The notes below the pieces were generated by a model. The model saw nothing but the letters and a program-made list of their open reading frames with translations, made no database searches and was not told the origin of the DNA. From assembly GCF_002999335.1 (NCBI RefSeq), contig NW_020312059.1, positions 124,001-188,000 on the forward strand: a stretch of 64,000 bases of DNA. Direction: 5' to 3'. Each line of letters starts with the position of its first letter. Within the stretch, counting starts at the first letter, position 1. A program made the translations under genes and the position numbers. This stretch comes from Cyclospora cayetanensis. Its lineage: Eukaryota; Apicomplexa; Conoidasida; Eucoccidiorida; Eimeriidae. Shown piece by piece: positions 1 through 10,815 of this stretch.

Positions 1-653
1 ACCGCACGGCTGTTTCCGACGTGGGCTACCACCAGCCGCTGCTGCTTCCTCAGGTAGACTGCCACAGTGACAGTGGCTCCACTGAGTTCGCTGTCAATCC
101 TGCGGGCTTTGCACGTCCTTGCCAGTTCGCTGTGTGCCTGGCGAAACACAGAGGGTCGTCGCAGCAAGAGCGCAGTCAGCTCCCCCTCCTGATCTCCTAT
201 CTCCGGCCTCCTTCTGCAACGTCTACGTATCGAAAGTGGCGCTTATCGATGTAACGCAAGATAGGCAACACGAAGTCTCGCCGCTTACTGTGAGAAACGC
301 TTTCCGCAGGACCCTCTTGGGGTGTACACTCAGCGCCCGATTGTGTGCAGTTAGGCGCATCATGTCTTGTTGCACAATGTTGCACACGTCAAAGGCGTAT
401 TGGCCGTGACCAGCAATAATGCAGCAGACAGTGCAACCCCGAGCGCTGACACGGATGCACATGGAGCAGCCAGGCAGGCACAGCGGCAGCTTGCGTGGTT
501 GCCGCGCGTGCGCGGAGGAAGGGGGAAGCAAAGGAGCAATGAATCTCAAACGGATCCCTAAATGCAGGGCCTTTTTTTCATGAACAGCAGCAAACAGGTG
601 TCCCTAAAGGGGCGTTCCCGCGGATACAAGGTCAGCCTCTGTGTCGACCAGAC
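1..653. other. No gene recognised
   Basis: Several short reading frames overlap on both strands here, but none gives a recognisable protein, a convincing start context or flanking splice sites that keep a frame open. The stretch may be intergenic or part of a gene extending beyond the window edge. Confidence 0.4.
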
Positions 654-689
654 CATGTTTCAGGTGTACGTACATACACCTGAAACATG
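654..689. repeat. Perfect 15-bp inverted repeat with 6-nt spacer
   Basis: CATGTTTCAGGTGTA at 654-668 is followed by the 6-nt spacer CGTACA and then by its exact reverse complement at 675-689. The centre (GTACGTAC) is itself palindromic. It lies just beyond the 3' end of the reverse-strand coding region at 699-2544, so it could be a hairpin in a transcript, a binding site or the footprint of a small inverted-repeat element. The function is unknown. Confidence 0.8.
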
Positions 690-698
690 ATTGTCCGC

Positions 699-2544
699 TC
701 ACTGGGAAACAAAGAAGGCATCGTTGTTTGGAGAGTTCTGCTTGAAGCCCTTTCTGCAAACCACGCTAACGCCAAGCGACTCCAGCGTTAGCAGCGAGTC
801 GCATCCTAGGACCCGCACGGCCTTCTCCTGCACCAGTTCAAAGCCGAGACATACCACAAGCTCAACGTCGTGAAGATGAATATAGCGCAGGCAGTGTTTG
901 ACCCCTACAAGGGGTTCGCAGTGCGGCGGCAACACCAGTCTTGAACACCGTCTCCAGGACGTCATCTACTGGCTTTCTTCCTGCTACTGCCCCCCGCCTT
1001 AACGGCAGCGGGTGCACCGAAGTCGCAATAGCGCCTTCTGCGCTTGCGATTTGTAGCGTCTGCCCTTTCTGAAGGCACGTAACGACTGCCTGCTGTGTTG
1101 CCCCTCCAAGCTTGCACGAAGAGGCTCACCCCAAAGTGTTCTTGCGAAATATCTCCGGATGCACTTGAGATGCAAACGCGCGGCGTTTCTTCTTCAACGG
1201 GCATCCAGGAGGGGAAGGGGTTTCTTATGCTGCTGCTCCCCGGAATGTTTCCGGCTTTTGTGGGAATGCGTGGTAAGGCAGCTCTCGAGAGGCTCAGCGT
1301 CTGCAGTCGAGCCGCCCCAATAGCGTTCTCTCCGCCATCCTCGGTGTCGGGGTTGTGATGCTTGTGCAGCGTGTGTTCATCGCTCTGTGGGGAAGAAGCG
1401 GCAGATGCGCAGGAACTGCAGGAGCAGGGGCCCCTTGTATAGGGGAGGGGGCAAGCCCTTGCGCTGGCTGGCGAGGGCGCGTACGTGCATGCGCTTGGGG
1501 AGCCTGTTGCAGAAGGCCTTGCCGGAGTCGAGACGAGTTGAAGCGTGTGGAAGGCTTCCAAGCCTTGGGGGTTGAGATTCCGAAGGGTGGACGGACTTGA
1601 ATTTGTGTGGATAGGAGCGCTGAGTCGTGCGAAGGGGCCTGGCAGAGCCGCGGGGATAGCTTGCGCGAGGTAGGGGTGTGAGTGTGGAACTGTTGGTGTG
1701 GGAGCACCCAGCAATTTAAGGGGGAATCCAGAGAGGACGCACGGCCTCTGTTTCTGCAAGGCTTTCAGAACCAGCGTATCCCTCAAGATTAACTCCTCCT
1801 TACAGGGCGCGCATGATGCATCTACTGCAGAGGGGGGAGAGGAGGACTCACGACTCCGGCTGCAAGAAACTCTGTTGCAATCTGCCTGCTCCGCGAAGGC
1901 CGCTGCTGGGGTGTCTGCCCATACACCGCAAGAGGGAACAGCGATGGTGGCGGCAACCGAAAGAAAACCCCCCCACTTACGCACAGACGCACCAACGTAA
2001 AGCGGAAGTACATTTACATCTACCTGTGCAGCCCAAAGTGCAGGAACACATGGTTCACCCATGAGAAGGCAGAGGAAGGCGCTTGGAAAGGCGATAGAAG
2101 CAGGGGGCTGAGGACGCACTAGTGGGTAGAGCCGAGACGGGGGAACGCGCTGTGTACGATCGTGTGGCGCAGGTCCCCATAGATATCCAAGGCTGGTCCG
2201 AAATGAACCTTCTGTAGAGTGTTGTCAGTGCAACGCAGAAACATGCAGAGGGTCACTCCCTCTCCTTCAGGCTCCTCCCTACCGACGGAAACCCCGTTTA
2301 GTGAAGCTGCCCAATGCAGCTGTAAGCCAAAACAATGTGCAAATGACGAAGGGGGGACTCTGATGTGCTGGTTGCAGAGAGACAGAGATGCCGCTGCTGC
2401 GTGCAGCAGTAACGACAACAGTCTCAGCCACCCAAACGTCACAAAAATCCGAGGTTTCAGACAAGAGGTCTGTGCCGAAGGCGCATACAAGCTGAGGCAG
2501 ATCCGCCGGAAACAGCATGCGCCTAGATTCCGTGCAACGTACAA
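699..2544 (-). CDS. Possible multi-exon gene, unidentified
   Basis: I do not recognise a family. Three long reverse-strand frames follow one another (2544-2119, 2119-962 and 965-699). None is clearly one continuous protein: the longest is rich in Ser, Ala and Pro and has competing open frames opposite. Pieces resembling true exons are flanked by splice signals. One near 2025-1980 has residues VDVNVLPLYVGASV between an AG acceptor and a GTAAGT donor. Another near 1935-1870 contains SRQIATEFLAAGV before GTGAGT. A third stretch near 1800-1710 contains ILRDTLVLKALQKQRP. The region near 960-860 contains HCLRYIHLHDVELV before GTATGT. These suggest a gene of several small exons, but I could not chain their phases with certainty, so the whole is provisional. 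Confidence 0.3.
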
Positions 2545-2559
2545 TTCCTAAGATTACCA

Positions 2560-4774
2560 GATTTCGACACGAGGTGTTGTTAGTAGGGAGGCAAGAGCGC
2601 GGGCTGGAAGACCATCCTTCGCTGCTGCTGCCGTGATATGTGGCATCAGTTGAAGACCAGTAAGATACACTTCTCCTTTGGGTAACCTCCAGATTGCAAT
2701 GCGCTTGCGCAACTAAGAAGATCCTGTCCTAGAAGGAAGCGGATTCTGCTGCTGTGGCTCCTCTGTGGCAACTGCCGGACACTGGACCGGAAGCTTCCAT
2801 GAACAACTGCCTAAAACACCAATTTGTGTGTTTTTCAGGCTGCAAAGATAATTAGCTCACATCAATCGCAAAAATTAGAATGTCTGGGGAAACAAACGAC
2901 ACACTTCTGTTACGCGATCGTACTGGAGCGCCGATGCGGTGTTTCCATGGACCCTATAGTCCCAAAAAGACACTACTTTGTCGAAACTGCAAAGAAAATA
3001 ATATTCACATCATTTCTAGGTCTTTTTGGAAAGGTTTATGTGCTAGAGGTTTTTCTTGTCTTAATTTACACTTCAATTGTTGCTGCCTACTGGTGGCCGC
3101 GGTCTGGCGCGCGGCCCCACAGAAGTCTCTTGGCATCTTCACCCCATCCATTGGCCATTTCTAACACTCCACAGTGGTATTTATTTGACTGCGAAGCAGC
3201 TCTTGGGCTCTAGTGGAGCAATAGACACCCGGGAAGAGCAGCTCCTGCGTTTGGCCATTCAGCCGTACACAAATACCAAGTCATCACGGCGAACATATGT
3301 AGCCTGCTGCACAGATCTAAATAAATGCCTCATAAAGAAGCAACCATTTTTATCCAAGTTAAATGTTTGCCTTAGCAATAAAAATTGGGGGGATGCACGT
3401 TTGTTTAGCTAAGCCTGTGCTCCCGCAGCGCCTTGCGGATGCTGTGGCTGTAGCGGCCTAAAAAGACACCAAACAGTTTTAATTAGGTTGAATTCAGCTG
3501 GAATTTACAAAGGATTTGACTACTCGGTCTATCTGCTCGCATATTTCATGTATTTTAAAGTATTGCTAGCTCGAAACAAGGTACAGTGCTGCGTGCGTTT
3601 ACGCCAAATGCCATATGGAACTATTCGTATAGACCAGGAGTGCTTGGCAACTTTCTCTCAAGTTTGCATTTGGTCTGGAGTTAGGTGGCCTCTACCCAAG
3701 ACCGCGAATGGAGCCGTATAGTGATAGAGATTGGAGAAGCCACAGTTGCCCCTTTTCCTATATTCACAAACACAAGCTAACAATATGCCCCCATGAACCC
3801 CAGCCGGCTCTGTGAGGATTCAGAATGCGATATCATCATGGTTTTGGAGCAATCCCTAGTCCGGTACTTGCATTCGTTCCTCTCATGTCTAGATGTCCAG
3901 TTTGCTCGTTTCAGCAGCAGCCCACTCATGTGTTCTACAAGTACAACAGAACCCTTAGCTTACGTATACCTGCTAAGGCTGGTCAAGTCGTAACAGGAAT
4001 ATCTATGCCTTAAATATATACATCGCAAAGCACAAAGCGAACATTTTCTGAAAGGAACACTTTGTGTCGTCCATTCTCACATCTACGGCAGATGTCTATT
4101 TAGGGAAGCAGCAGAACCCCGCTGACCCCAAATGCGCAGTCTATACTGCTGGAGAGCATTCTATCTCCACTCAAGTAAGCTTGCTTGTACTATTGTTGGA
4201 AATTTCGAGTAGTAAACGTACCGATCCGGGATGCACAGCTCTTACACTGCTGCAGCTGTTGCGATAAGGGCGGTCCCTTAGCCGACTGCATCTCAAGGAC
4301 TTCTAAATGCACCTTCTTCCCAATGCTATAGCGGCCTGTTCCGACAAGTCACCCTATCCAGGTGATGCAGTACGCTCGTCACACTGGTTCTAGCCCATAA
4401 TTTTAAGCTCCTATCGTAAAGTCTAGTACTCTAACCTAAGCATCAGGGCCCTGGAGCCAATACGTGTCTGCACCGCTGGGCATCAGCGCTTGCACGCGCT
4501 TTCAGCAGGATGCCAATGAATTTGATGCAAAAGATGGAACCTCAGGGTAAGCCGAGCTTAGGGGGAAGAAAGTACAAGTATAATGGTAATGCCAAGCTAC
4601 TGAATGCAGGTCATATGACCCCCACATTGAGTGGGTGGAGGTGGGTGGCATAATGCTCCGCCCTTCAGTGCCCTGTCCTCATGTAATAAATTTTTTTCGC
4701 AAGTAGAGAGGGTAAAGATGCAGCCTCCTGTAGGTTAAAGACTCTTAAGCTGAGCAAGATGTCTGAAGCCCTCG
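2560..4774. other. Gene-free stretch, AT-richer
   Basis: No reading frame with a recognisable domain or a convincing splice pattern was found. The composition is richer in A and T than the flanks and includes poly-T/poly-A runs. Part of it (about 4,500-4,774) is probably the 3' untranslated and terminator region of the reverse-strand gene ending at 4775. Confidence 0.45.
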
Positions 4775-7700
4775 CTATTTCTTCTTGGCCAAGCGCATCG
4801 ATAAAGGCTTTTGTGTCGTGAGGGATCTAATATATTTCAGCCCTCTGCAAAAAACAGAATTTCTGGACTTTGTCTGTCGCGTCATTCCCGGTGTTCTGCG
4901 CAGGCACAAACTCCAAAATTGCATTTACTAAATGCTAATTCGACAAGGTGAAAAATGGAAAGCAAATCACACCCCGTCACCAATGCGCAGCACACATCGC
5001 AGCCACCGCACCACCTTTCGAGTTTAACTGAAAGGCTGCTAGTTATTTCAATCTCGCTGACCAACCTGAAAACAGGGAAAGCTTTGTCTAGCATCCGTTC
5101 ATAGGTGGCGCTGGGGGGCAGGTAGTTGTACACCTCAATGAGAGTGCTGATTGCCTGCGAGAAAGCATATAATTGTGCATTTCAATTCAATGGATTTTGG
5201 AGCGGAAGTAAACTCGGCTCGACGACTAAAAATTGTCTCCTTGATTGATGGTTTGATAAAATTGTTGCAATAGGATGCCGCTCTATTCACACACTTTTAA
5301 TTTGTCCTTGAAATCCCAACCCTTCGAACGCTCCAAGACGCGAATTGCATGTGCCACTATCTCCCTGTCTGAGAGAATAAAAACATACAAATAAAGGAAA
5401 TGCGAACGAAGGAAGTGAGTGATCTTGGACAGATCCAAGTCTAAGCTGCATTCCTGAGAATCTTTATGGATTTACTCAAAACAAAGAGTAAAGGGTGGAT
5501 ATTTGTAAGCATCAGCGTTGAGACGACTATAGTACATCGATAGAATGCAGTGCTAAAATGACATACAAATACACGTGCGCGAAATAAAGGCAAGGGAGGA
5601 ATGGGTGGACTGACACTTTGGGTCTTTTGGTAGACTGTGTGCTACACGCTGCAAAGTCGGATACCTGAAGAATTACATAGGCAGCAGAAAGTAATCGAAG
5701 CTCTTGCCGCAAGCAAGGCTATGAAACCAGGAAACGTAGAGAGAAGGCAAAGAAACACACCAGATGCATAACAAATAAGGACAGGAATAGGATGAGTGGA
5801 TGAACGATCAAAGATAGAGGAAGGAAAGTCTGTTCGAAAGGCAAAACAAGCTGCCGTTTTTCCTTTTAAAATCGATTTCTCCTCTGCGTATTTCTTTCTG
5901 AAAACAACAATTCCGCTGAACCTCTGCCACCCCTCTCCCTTCCAAACCTTTATAACAAAGACTCAAACATTCTTATTCCTAAATGGCAAGCCGAGAGAAA
6001 AGAGATTGATCTTCTTGTCTTACCTGATTGTTTTTAATTCCAGGTCAACACCGCTGTCCTCCCTTCCCATTGTAACAGACCCTACGGTCCCGGAAGGGAC
6101 AGAGGACGCGAAACCAAAATGATTCCTAAACGGATGCGCTTTGCTAATTCTGAGGAGACACAAAAAGAATCTCAAACAAAGCACATGACTCGCCAAATGT
6201 GGCATCAGAGCGCCTTCGGAGAAAGAAGAAGAGTCATACGCAGGGACGCACACAACAGGAAGGACTCTCGAAAATCACGATACAAGACATCATGGACAGA
6301 AGCCATCCGAAGCGAGCGCAAGAATCAAGGCAGGAAACAACGCATGGGCAAGAAGCAGCGGACCACTGATGAAGCAACGGGAGGAACTCAGGTTGAAAAT
6401 CAAACGAACAAACAAATGGCAAAGAAAGACACATGCAAGCTTGCGAACCAGGAGCGGCATCCAACACATTCATCGACTTGCTCTTGACTCATGAGTACCG
6501 TGGACGAAAATTCCAAATTTTAACTAAGCGCAACGAAGAAAGGAAATCGTGCACGCTAAGCAAACGATAGAGAGGGCAGAAGACAAGATGCCGTGTAGAG
6601 CCCCCTCATTGCCTTATCGTTGCCCATGAACACATGCGTCTTACTGGTCTGAGCGCTGGTTTTCCTCTAAATCTCCTAGAAGGGAATCTAAACCTGGGAA
6701 AATAAACAGGAATGGCGTGTTTCGCGAAGTGTGAACCATTGCAAAGCCACAAAAAGGGGAAAGAGCAAATCACGACAGAAAGACTTAATGTGCAGTTGTA
6801 TTCATTCCTTGGTACAATTTTACTGGTCAAAATGTCATTCCAGATACCGCGAACCTTATATCTGGGTTGTTAGTGAAGACCATCTTAACACGAGTTTCCT
6901 CAAATCCCATGAGAAAATGATGCACGTACCCTTGTGCGCAGATCCCACAGCCTTAAAAAGAGCATCAACTTTTTGTTTGAGTCTGTTTCTCTTGTCGAAA
7001 CTGAAGCTCCTTAGGCCATGGAAAGCCGCCAGCGGCTCAACCACCTCAGGAGGAAGATCCGCCTGCACACACGAAAGGTTTAGCAACCCTAGACCCCCCA
7101 ACGCTGACTCCTACACGCTCAGCAAAAAATCTCGAATTTCGACAATTCACATTGAGCGTGAGTTTTAGGCCCCACGCAACGCCAATTCGGTTAGTTCAGG
7201 ACTTGAATCCTTATACGAACATGAAAAAAGAGAAACACCCGTGGGCACGCTTGAAGAGCTGGGAATCGGGGAACAATTGCAAAACTGGTGGCACTCACGG
7301 AAAGCCTCAACTTTACAAGGTCAGGCCGTCTGTCTAGAAACGTATCAATCTGAAGAAAAAACTCGACAGAATACGACAATAAGGACGCTATACTTCGCCA
7401 GCTCTTGGCACAAAATTACTTGCTACTCAAAACATTCAGAAAACCGCAGACCCGACAGTCAGCACGGATGAAGCGAAAACGAGAGAGTTAGGAACACAAG
7501 GAGAGAGCAGCGTCAAACAGATACTGGCCGAGACAAGCAGATCACAACACATGACCCCTTACCACTGATTCATCTACAGCATTCCGCGTGCCTCTCTCCT
7601 CCAGTAAACGCTTGAGTGCTTGTCTCTTCAACATATAGGGATTTTCAAAGTCCGTAAATTCATTCACTAAGGTCGGACGACTGCAGAGAGAAGGACAGAG

Positions 7701-8693
7701 ACAATGACAACGGCCAATCATTGACTCCAAAACCTTCATGATCAATCCCCATGTAGGCAGATGCACACTCAAATACAGCCCCTTGTCGACAAGTACGGAC
7801 AGAGTAACACACACATCTGGCTTCTCCCATCAACCGATCTCCCAGGAGGTCGTAAGCCGCTAAAGGTGCAGGGGAGCACCACTATTGCAAAAGACCATTC
7901 ATTACACAGGGAAAAGGAAGGAGGCAGGCAAGCAAGCAGGATGACAAAGAGGAAATGCCGCGTTTCCTTGCCTCTGGTCCATGAGGTCCAGGCGAATTGC
8001 TTGCTTCATAATATCAACGAAGCGGTCACTCAGAAAATCCTGCAACAGGGAGGAGGTAAACAGCAGCACAACTAAGTATTGTGTGCATAGGCTGACGGAT
8101 CCTCATTTTTATTGGGTGGGCGAGAGACGCGTTGGGCTTAAAAGCGCGAGTCCTTCGGGTGTGCAGAACATCCTTGCTATTTTTGAAGTGGCGAGAGATG
8201 ACGAAAAGGAGACTGCCCCCCTTGCGAAGTTGCGCACTCGAACTTCCCAGTGCGCTTGTAACTTGGCGCATATCTCCTGATACACCTCCGCCTTGTGGAT
8301 ATCTTCAATCAAACTTAGAGTCTGTGCCTCTTCAGTAAAATTAGCCGCCCTTCGCAAACACACCGAGATATTCATACCATCATGTCACAGCCGGCTCCGC
8401 CTGCTAGCTACCCTGCTTGTGTGCTCGTATACGAAACTCTGTCCCCTCACGCCTTAAACAGCCAAAACACACAAGCTAAAAGTCTTATATACTTACACTA
8501 CGGGAGGGGCCTGCTCCTCGGCTTGCTGGACTCTCTTAACTTTCTGCTTGCGGCGTCTGAGGTGAGCAGGTTTGTATATCTCACGAAGTCTCAAAGACCT
8601 CTCCAGCTTTTCTTTTCTTTCCCTTTTTTCGCTTTCCCACGATTGCAAGTGGTCGTCCATCCCTTTAGCGCGGAAGCTGTGCCACTCTAATCC
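4775..8693 (-). CDS. Multi-exon conserved-looking protein, unidentified
   Basis: The product is not recognised. About 13 small exons read on the reverse strand, each between an AG acceptor and a GT (once GC) donor. Approximate positions are 8693-8492, 8345-8235, 8038-7980, 7795-7738, 7685-7560, 7352-7285, 7065-6950, 6690-6635, 6090-6035, 5667-5620, 5455-5295 (possibly two exons), 5154-5066 and 4844-4775. The last three join in phase and end KPLSMRLAKKK followed by stop. The first exon listed is very basic and charged (KRERKEKLERSLRLREIYK). Later exons are helical, such as AISTLIEVYNYLPPSATYE and RRLLEERGT-like stretches. No transmembrane segment is apparent. The exon near 8038 seems to end at a GC donor (GCAAGG). 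The true start lies upstream, possibly at the 10094 exon, whose Arg/Ser/Ala-rich N-terminus would suit a mitochondrial presequence; that link is inference. Confidence 0.6.
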
Positions 8694-8699
8694 CTGAGA

Positions 8700-9545
8700 G
8701 AGAAGCGAAGACACAACTGCGTACGGAACGCAAGGGTCCCCCAGGTTTCAGGTTTACAAAATACTAAATACAGCACTACGCTTCCTGAGCTCGAGTAATG
8801 TGTCATCTTGTGTGTATATAATAAGGCGATTCACAAATGATGGGAGTGCCCTTAACCAGAACAGAGTGCCAAGAGTAGACAGAAAATAGCAAGTTGAAAT
8901 CCGCGTGCACTCAACCCAGCAGATCTCCCCCCCCCTTCCTTCTGCCCTCCTTCGCAGTCTCTCGAGCCGTAAGTTCTACACAACTTCTAGTGACTCGTTT
9001 TCTGCATGTAGGTGCCCCCTCGCAAGGTACTGGTGCATAAAACCATTCCCGATAGGCCCTTTATTTTGTCGGGAAAAGTTGCGTGTGGGAGAAGCACAGA
9101 CCTCAAGACTCTTCCCAGGCTTCTGTACACTTTACACGATCCATCGTGGCCTTGTTTGCCTCACCTGACTTTGGACAGATATTCTGTGTGCTTGAAGAAG
9201 TAGCCGGCGATCCTCCGGGCGCAGCATTCCGTATCGCCGCAGCAAACGGGAGACCAGCGAATTTTGTGCTGGATCCTTCACGCTATCTTCGCATCCTGCA
9301 CACCGAGAACGGAAAAAGCGGTGTTATGCATGACTCTCTGAAATGGAGGTTACAAAGATCACTCCTGGACTTTTGAGCACTCTTGCTGTGCAGTGGAACT
9401 ACAACAGCCACACACACTTTAGTAACCATTTGCAGCAATGCGCATAGGCATATTGAGTACATGTTGCACTTGGAAAAATGCACACAGTGCCTCTGGCACA
9501 CGAGCACTCATATAAATCAAAGCTATCCTCTACGAGACCGGATGA
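8700..9545. other. No secure gene
   Basis: Two overlapping forward frames (9003-9203 and 9083-9376) look mildly coding (for example DPSRYLRIL near 9271), but I cannot find splice sites that join them into one protein and there is no recognisable domain. The region may instead be introns of the reverse-strand gene whose exons lie on either side. Confidence 0.3.
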
Positions 9546-9577
9546 GGGGCTGGTGGTGTAGGGGTATCACGTTCGCT
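9546..9577 (+). other. tRNA-Pro-like 5' half
   Basis: The sequence starts GGGGCTG and contains GGTGTAGGGGTATCACG. It resembles the acceptor 5' strand, D arm with A-box promoter, and start of the anticodon stem of a eukaryotic tRNA-Pro. The expected anticodon loop, T arm (B-box GGTTCGANTCC) and 3' acceptor strand (CAGCCCC) are not found downstream, even allowing an intron. It is therefore a tRNA fragment or a chance match, not a working tRNA. Confidence 0.3.
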
Positions 9578-9674
9578 GATGATGCCTGATTTCGGCATGC
9601 ACCCTCCCTGTTACAGGGCGAATACAGCGGCTACCCAGTCAGTGAAGACTTATCAGTAGTCACCTCCTATTTGT

Positions 9675-10094
9675 TTAGAATACGCCTTCTCTGTCTATGT
9701 ATGTTTCGTGCCATCCTTCCGAAGGGGGCTTACCCATATGATCGCTCCGTTGCGACGTTTCCTCTGTCTGCTTCCCCCTCTGCTCACTCGCACTTGCTGG
9801 CAGCCTCTCCGAGTCCCTGGTTGAAGAGGAGAGAGCTCGGTTTCGAGGCACGCAATTCAAAGAATTGAAAGTCAAGCACGCATAACCAGCCCGTATTCCC
9901 TGGCTGCCGCCGCAGCAGCTGCCCGACCCTCTAGGGGCCAGGCGTCTTAGAGAAGGGGCACTGCTACGCCATCGAAGAAGAGACAAAGCCAGCGCGGATG
10001 CCGAACGGGGAACGACAGAGTTGAGGCGCTGCAATGCTGGTGACGTGGCTGTTGCGCGGGGGACCCTAATATCAACATTACGAATTGCGGCCAT
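9675..10094 (-). CDS. Possible first exon with targeting-type N-terminus
   Basis: From an ATG at 10094 a reverse-strand frame runs to a stop at 9675. The start, MAAIRNVDIRVPRATATSP, and the next 40 residues are rich in Arg, Ser, Ala and Leu and almost without acids, as in mitochondrial presequences. The likely donor is near 9885. It points the same way as the unidentified gene at 4775-8693 and may be its first exon, but no exons were found between them. It could equally be a separate small gene or chance. Confidence 0.3.
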   Translation of the reverse strand: MAAIRNVDIRVPRATATSPALQRLNSVVPRSASALALSLLRWRSSAPSLRRLAPRGSGSCCGGSQGIRAGYACLTFNSLNCVPRNRALSSSTRDSERLPASASEQRGKQTEETSQRSDHMGKPPSEGWHETYIDREGVF

Positions 10095-10650
10095 CTTCCA
10101 TTGCAGAGACAACCCTCCTCTTCATCAGCATTATACCACGTGCATCTCAAGAAAGCCCTTCGACTTCTTCACAACCTTTCAGTAACTTTTACTTTGCAAG
10201 TTCTCTCCGTTTCCTATAAAGAGGATACTTACAGAAAAGAGGGGCCCGCGGAGCACAGCATAATGACGCACACAGCATTGCGCAACCGAAACAATAGCTC
10301 CCAACAAAAAATCAAAGGAATAGAGATGTATTAGCCATGCTTGTATAAGGATTCATGATATTAGATCTGCTGTACTCAGCTCCTGTAAATGTGATACATT
10401 TTGCATGCGGCCACGATTCAGCGAGCCCCAGCTGCTTCGTCCTCTCAAAAAGCCTGCCTAAATATTAGGAGACTTGTCCATTTGAATGAGGGCCTCACTC
10501 AGATGTCTGATGAAATTAAAGTGGTTTTTGTGCTGAAAACACGCACAGTACACTGTATGCCGGGACCACATTAGTGAGTGGCATACTGTAAGAGCCGTAG
10601 GAGAATAGGTAAAATTGTACATGCAATAAAGATACTATATATATTTAGAT

Positions 10651-10675
10651 GCTTGTGGTGATTTCCACCACAAGC
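10651..10675. repeat. 10-bp hairpin
   Basis: GCTTGTGGTG at 10651-10660, then a 5-nt loop, then the exact reverse complement CACCACAAGC at 10666-10675. It lies 141 bases upstream of the CPW-WPC start codon, after an AT-rich run, so it could sit in that gene's promoter or 5' UTR. No function is known. Confidence 0.6.
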
Positions 10676-10815
10676 CTTTGAAAAATGAAAGTTCTGAACC
10701 ACTGAAATGTATGTACGCCTGCGCCTAAGCAAAGCTCGCCCTTTGGTCACTTATTGTGGAGTGTGTCTACCGGTACATAGCTTTCCCCTGTATTTCGCAA
10801 ATTTATCGTTAAACA

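Noticed and set aside
962..965. ATGA stop-start overlap between two reverse-strand frames, as in a bacterial operon
   Set aside because: The window is eukaryotic and spliced; the overlap is a coincidence of frames.
962..2119. A single long reverse-strand frame of 385 codons taken as one intact gene
   Set aside because: It begins at a non-ATG codon, is low in complexity and contains several good splice signals with better-looking exons in other frames, so it is more likely a mix of exons and introns.
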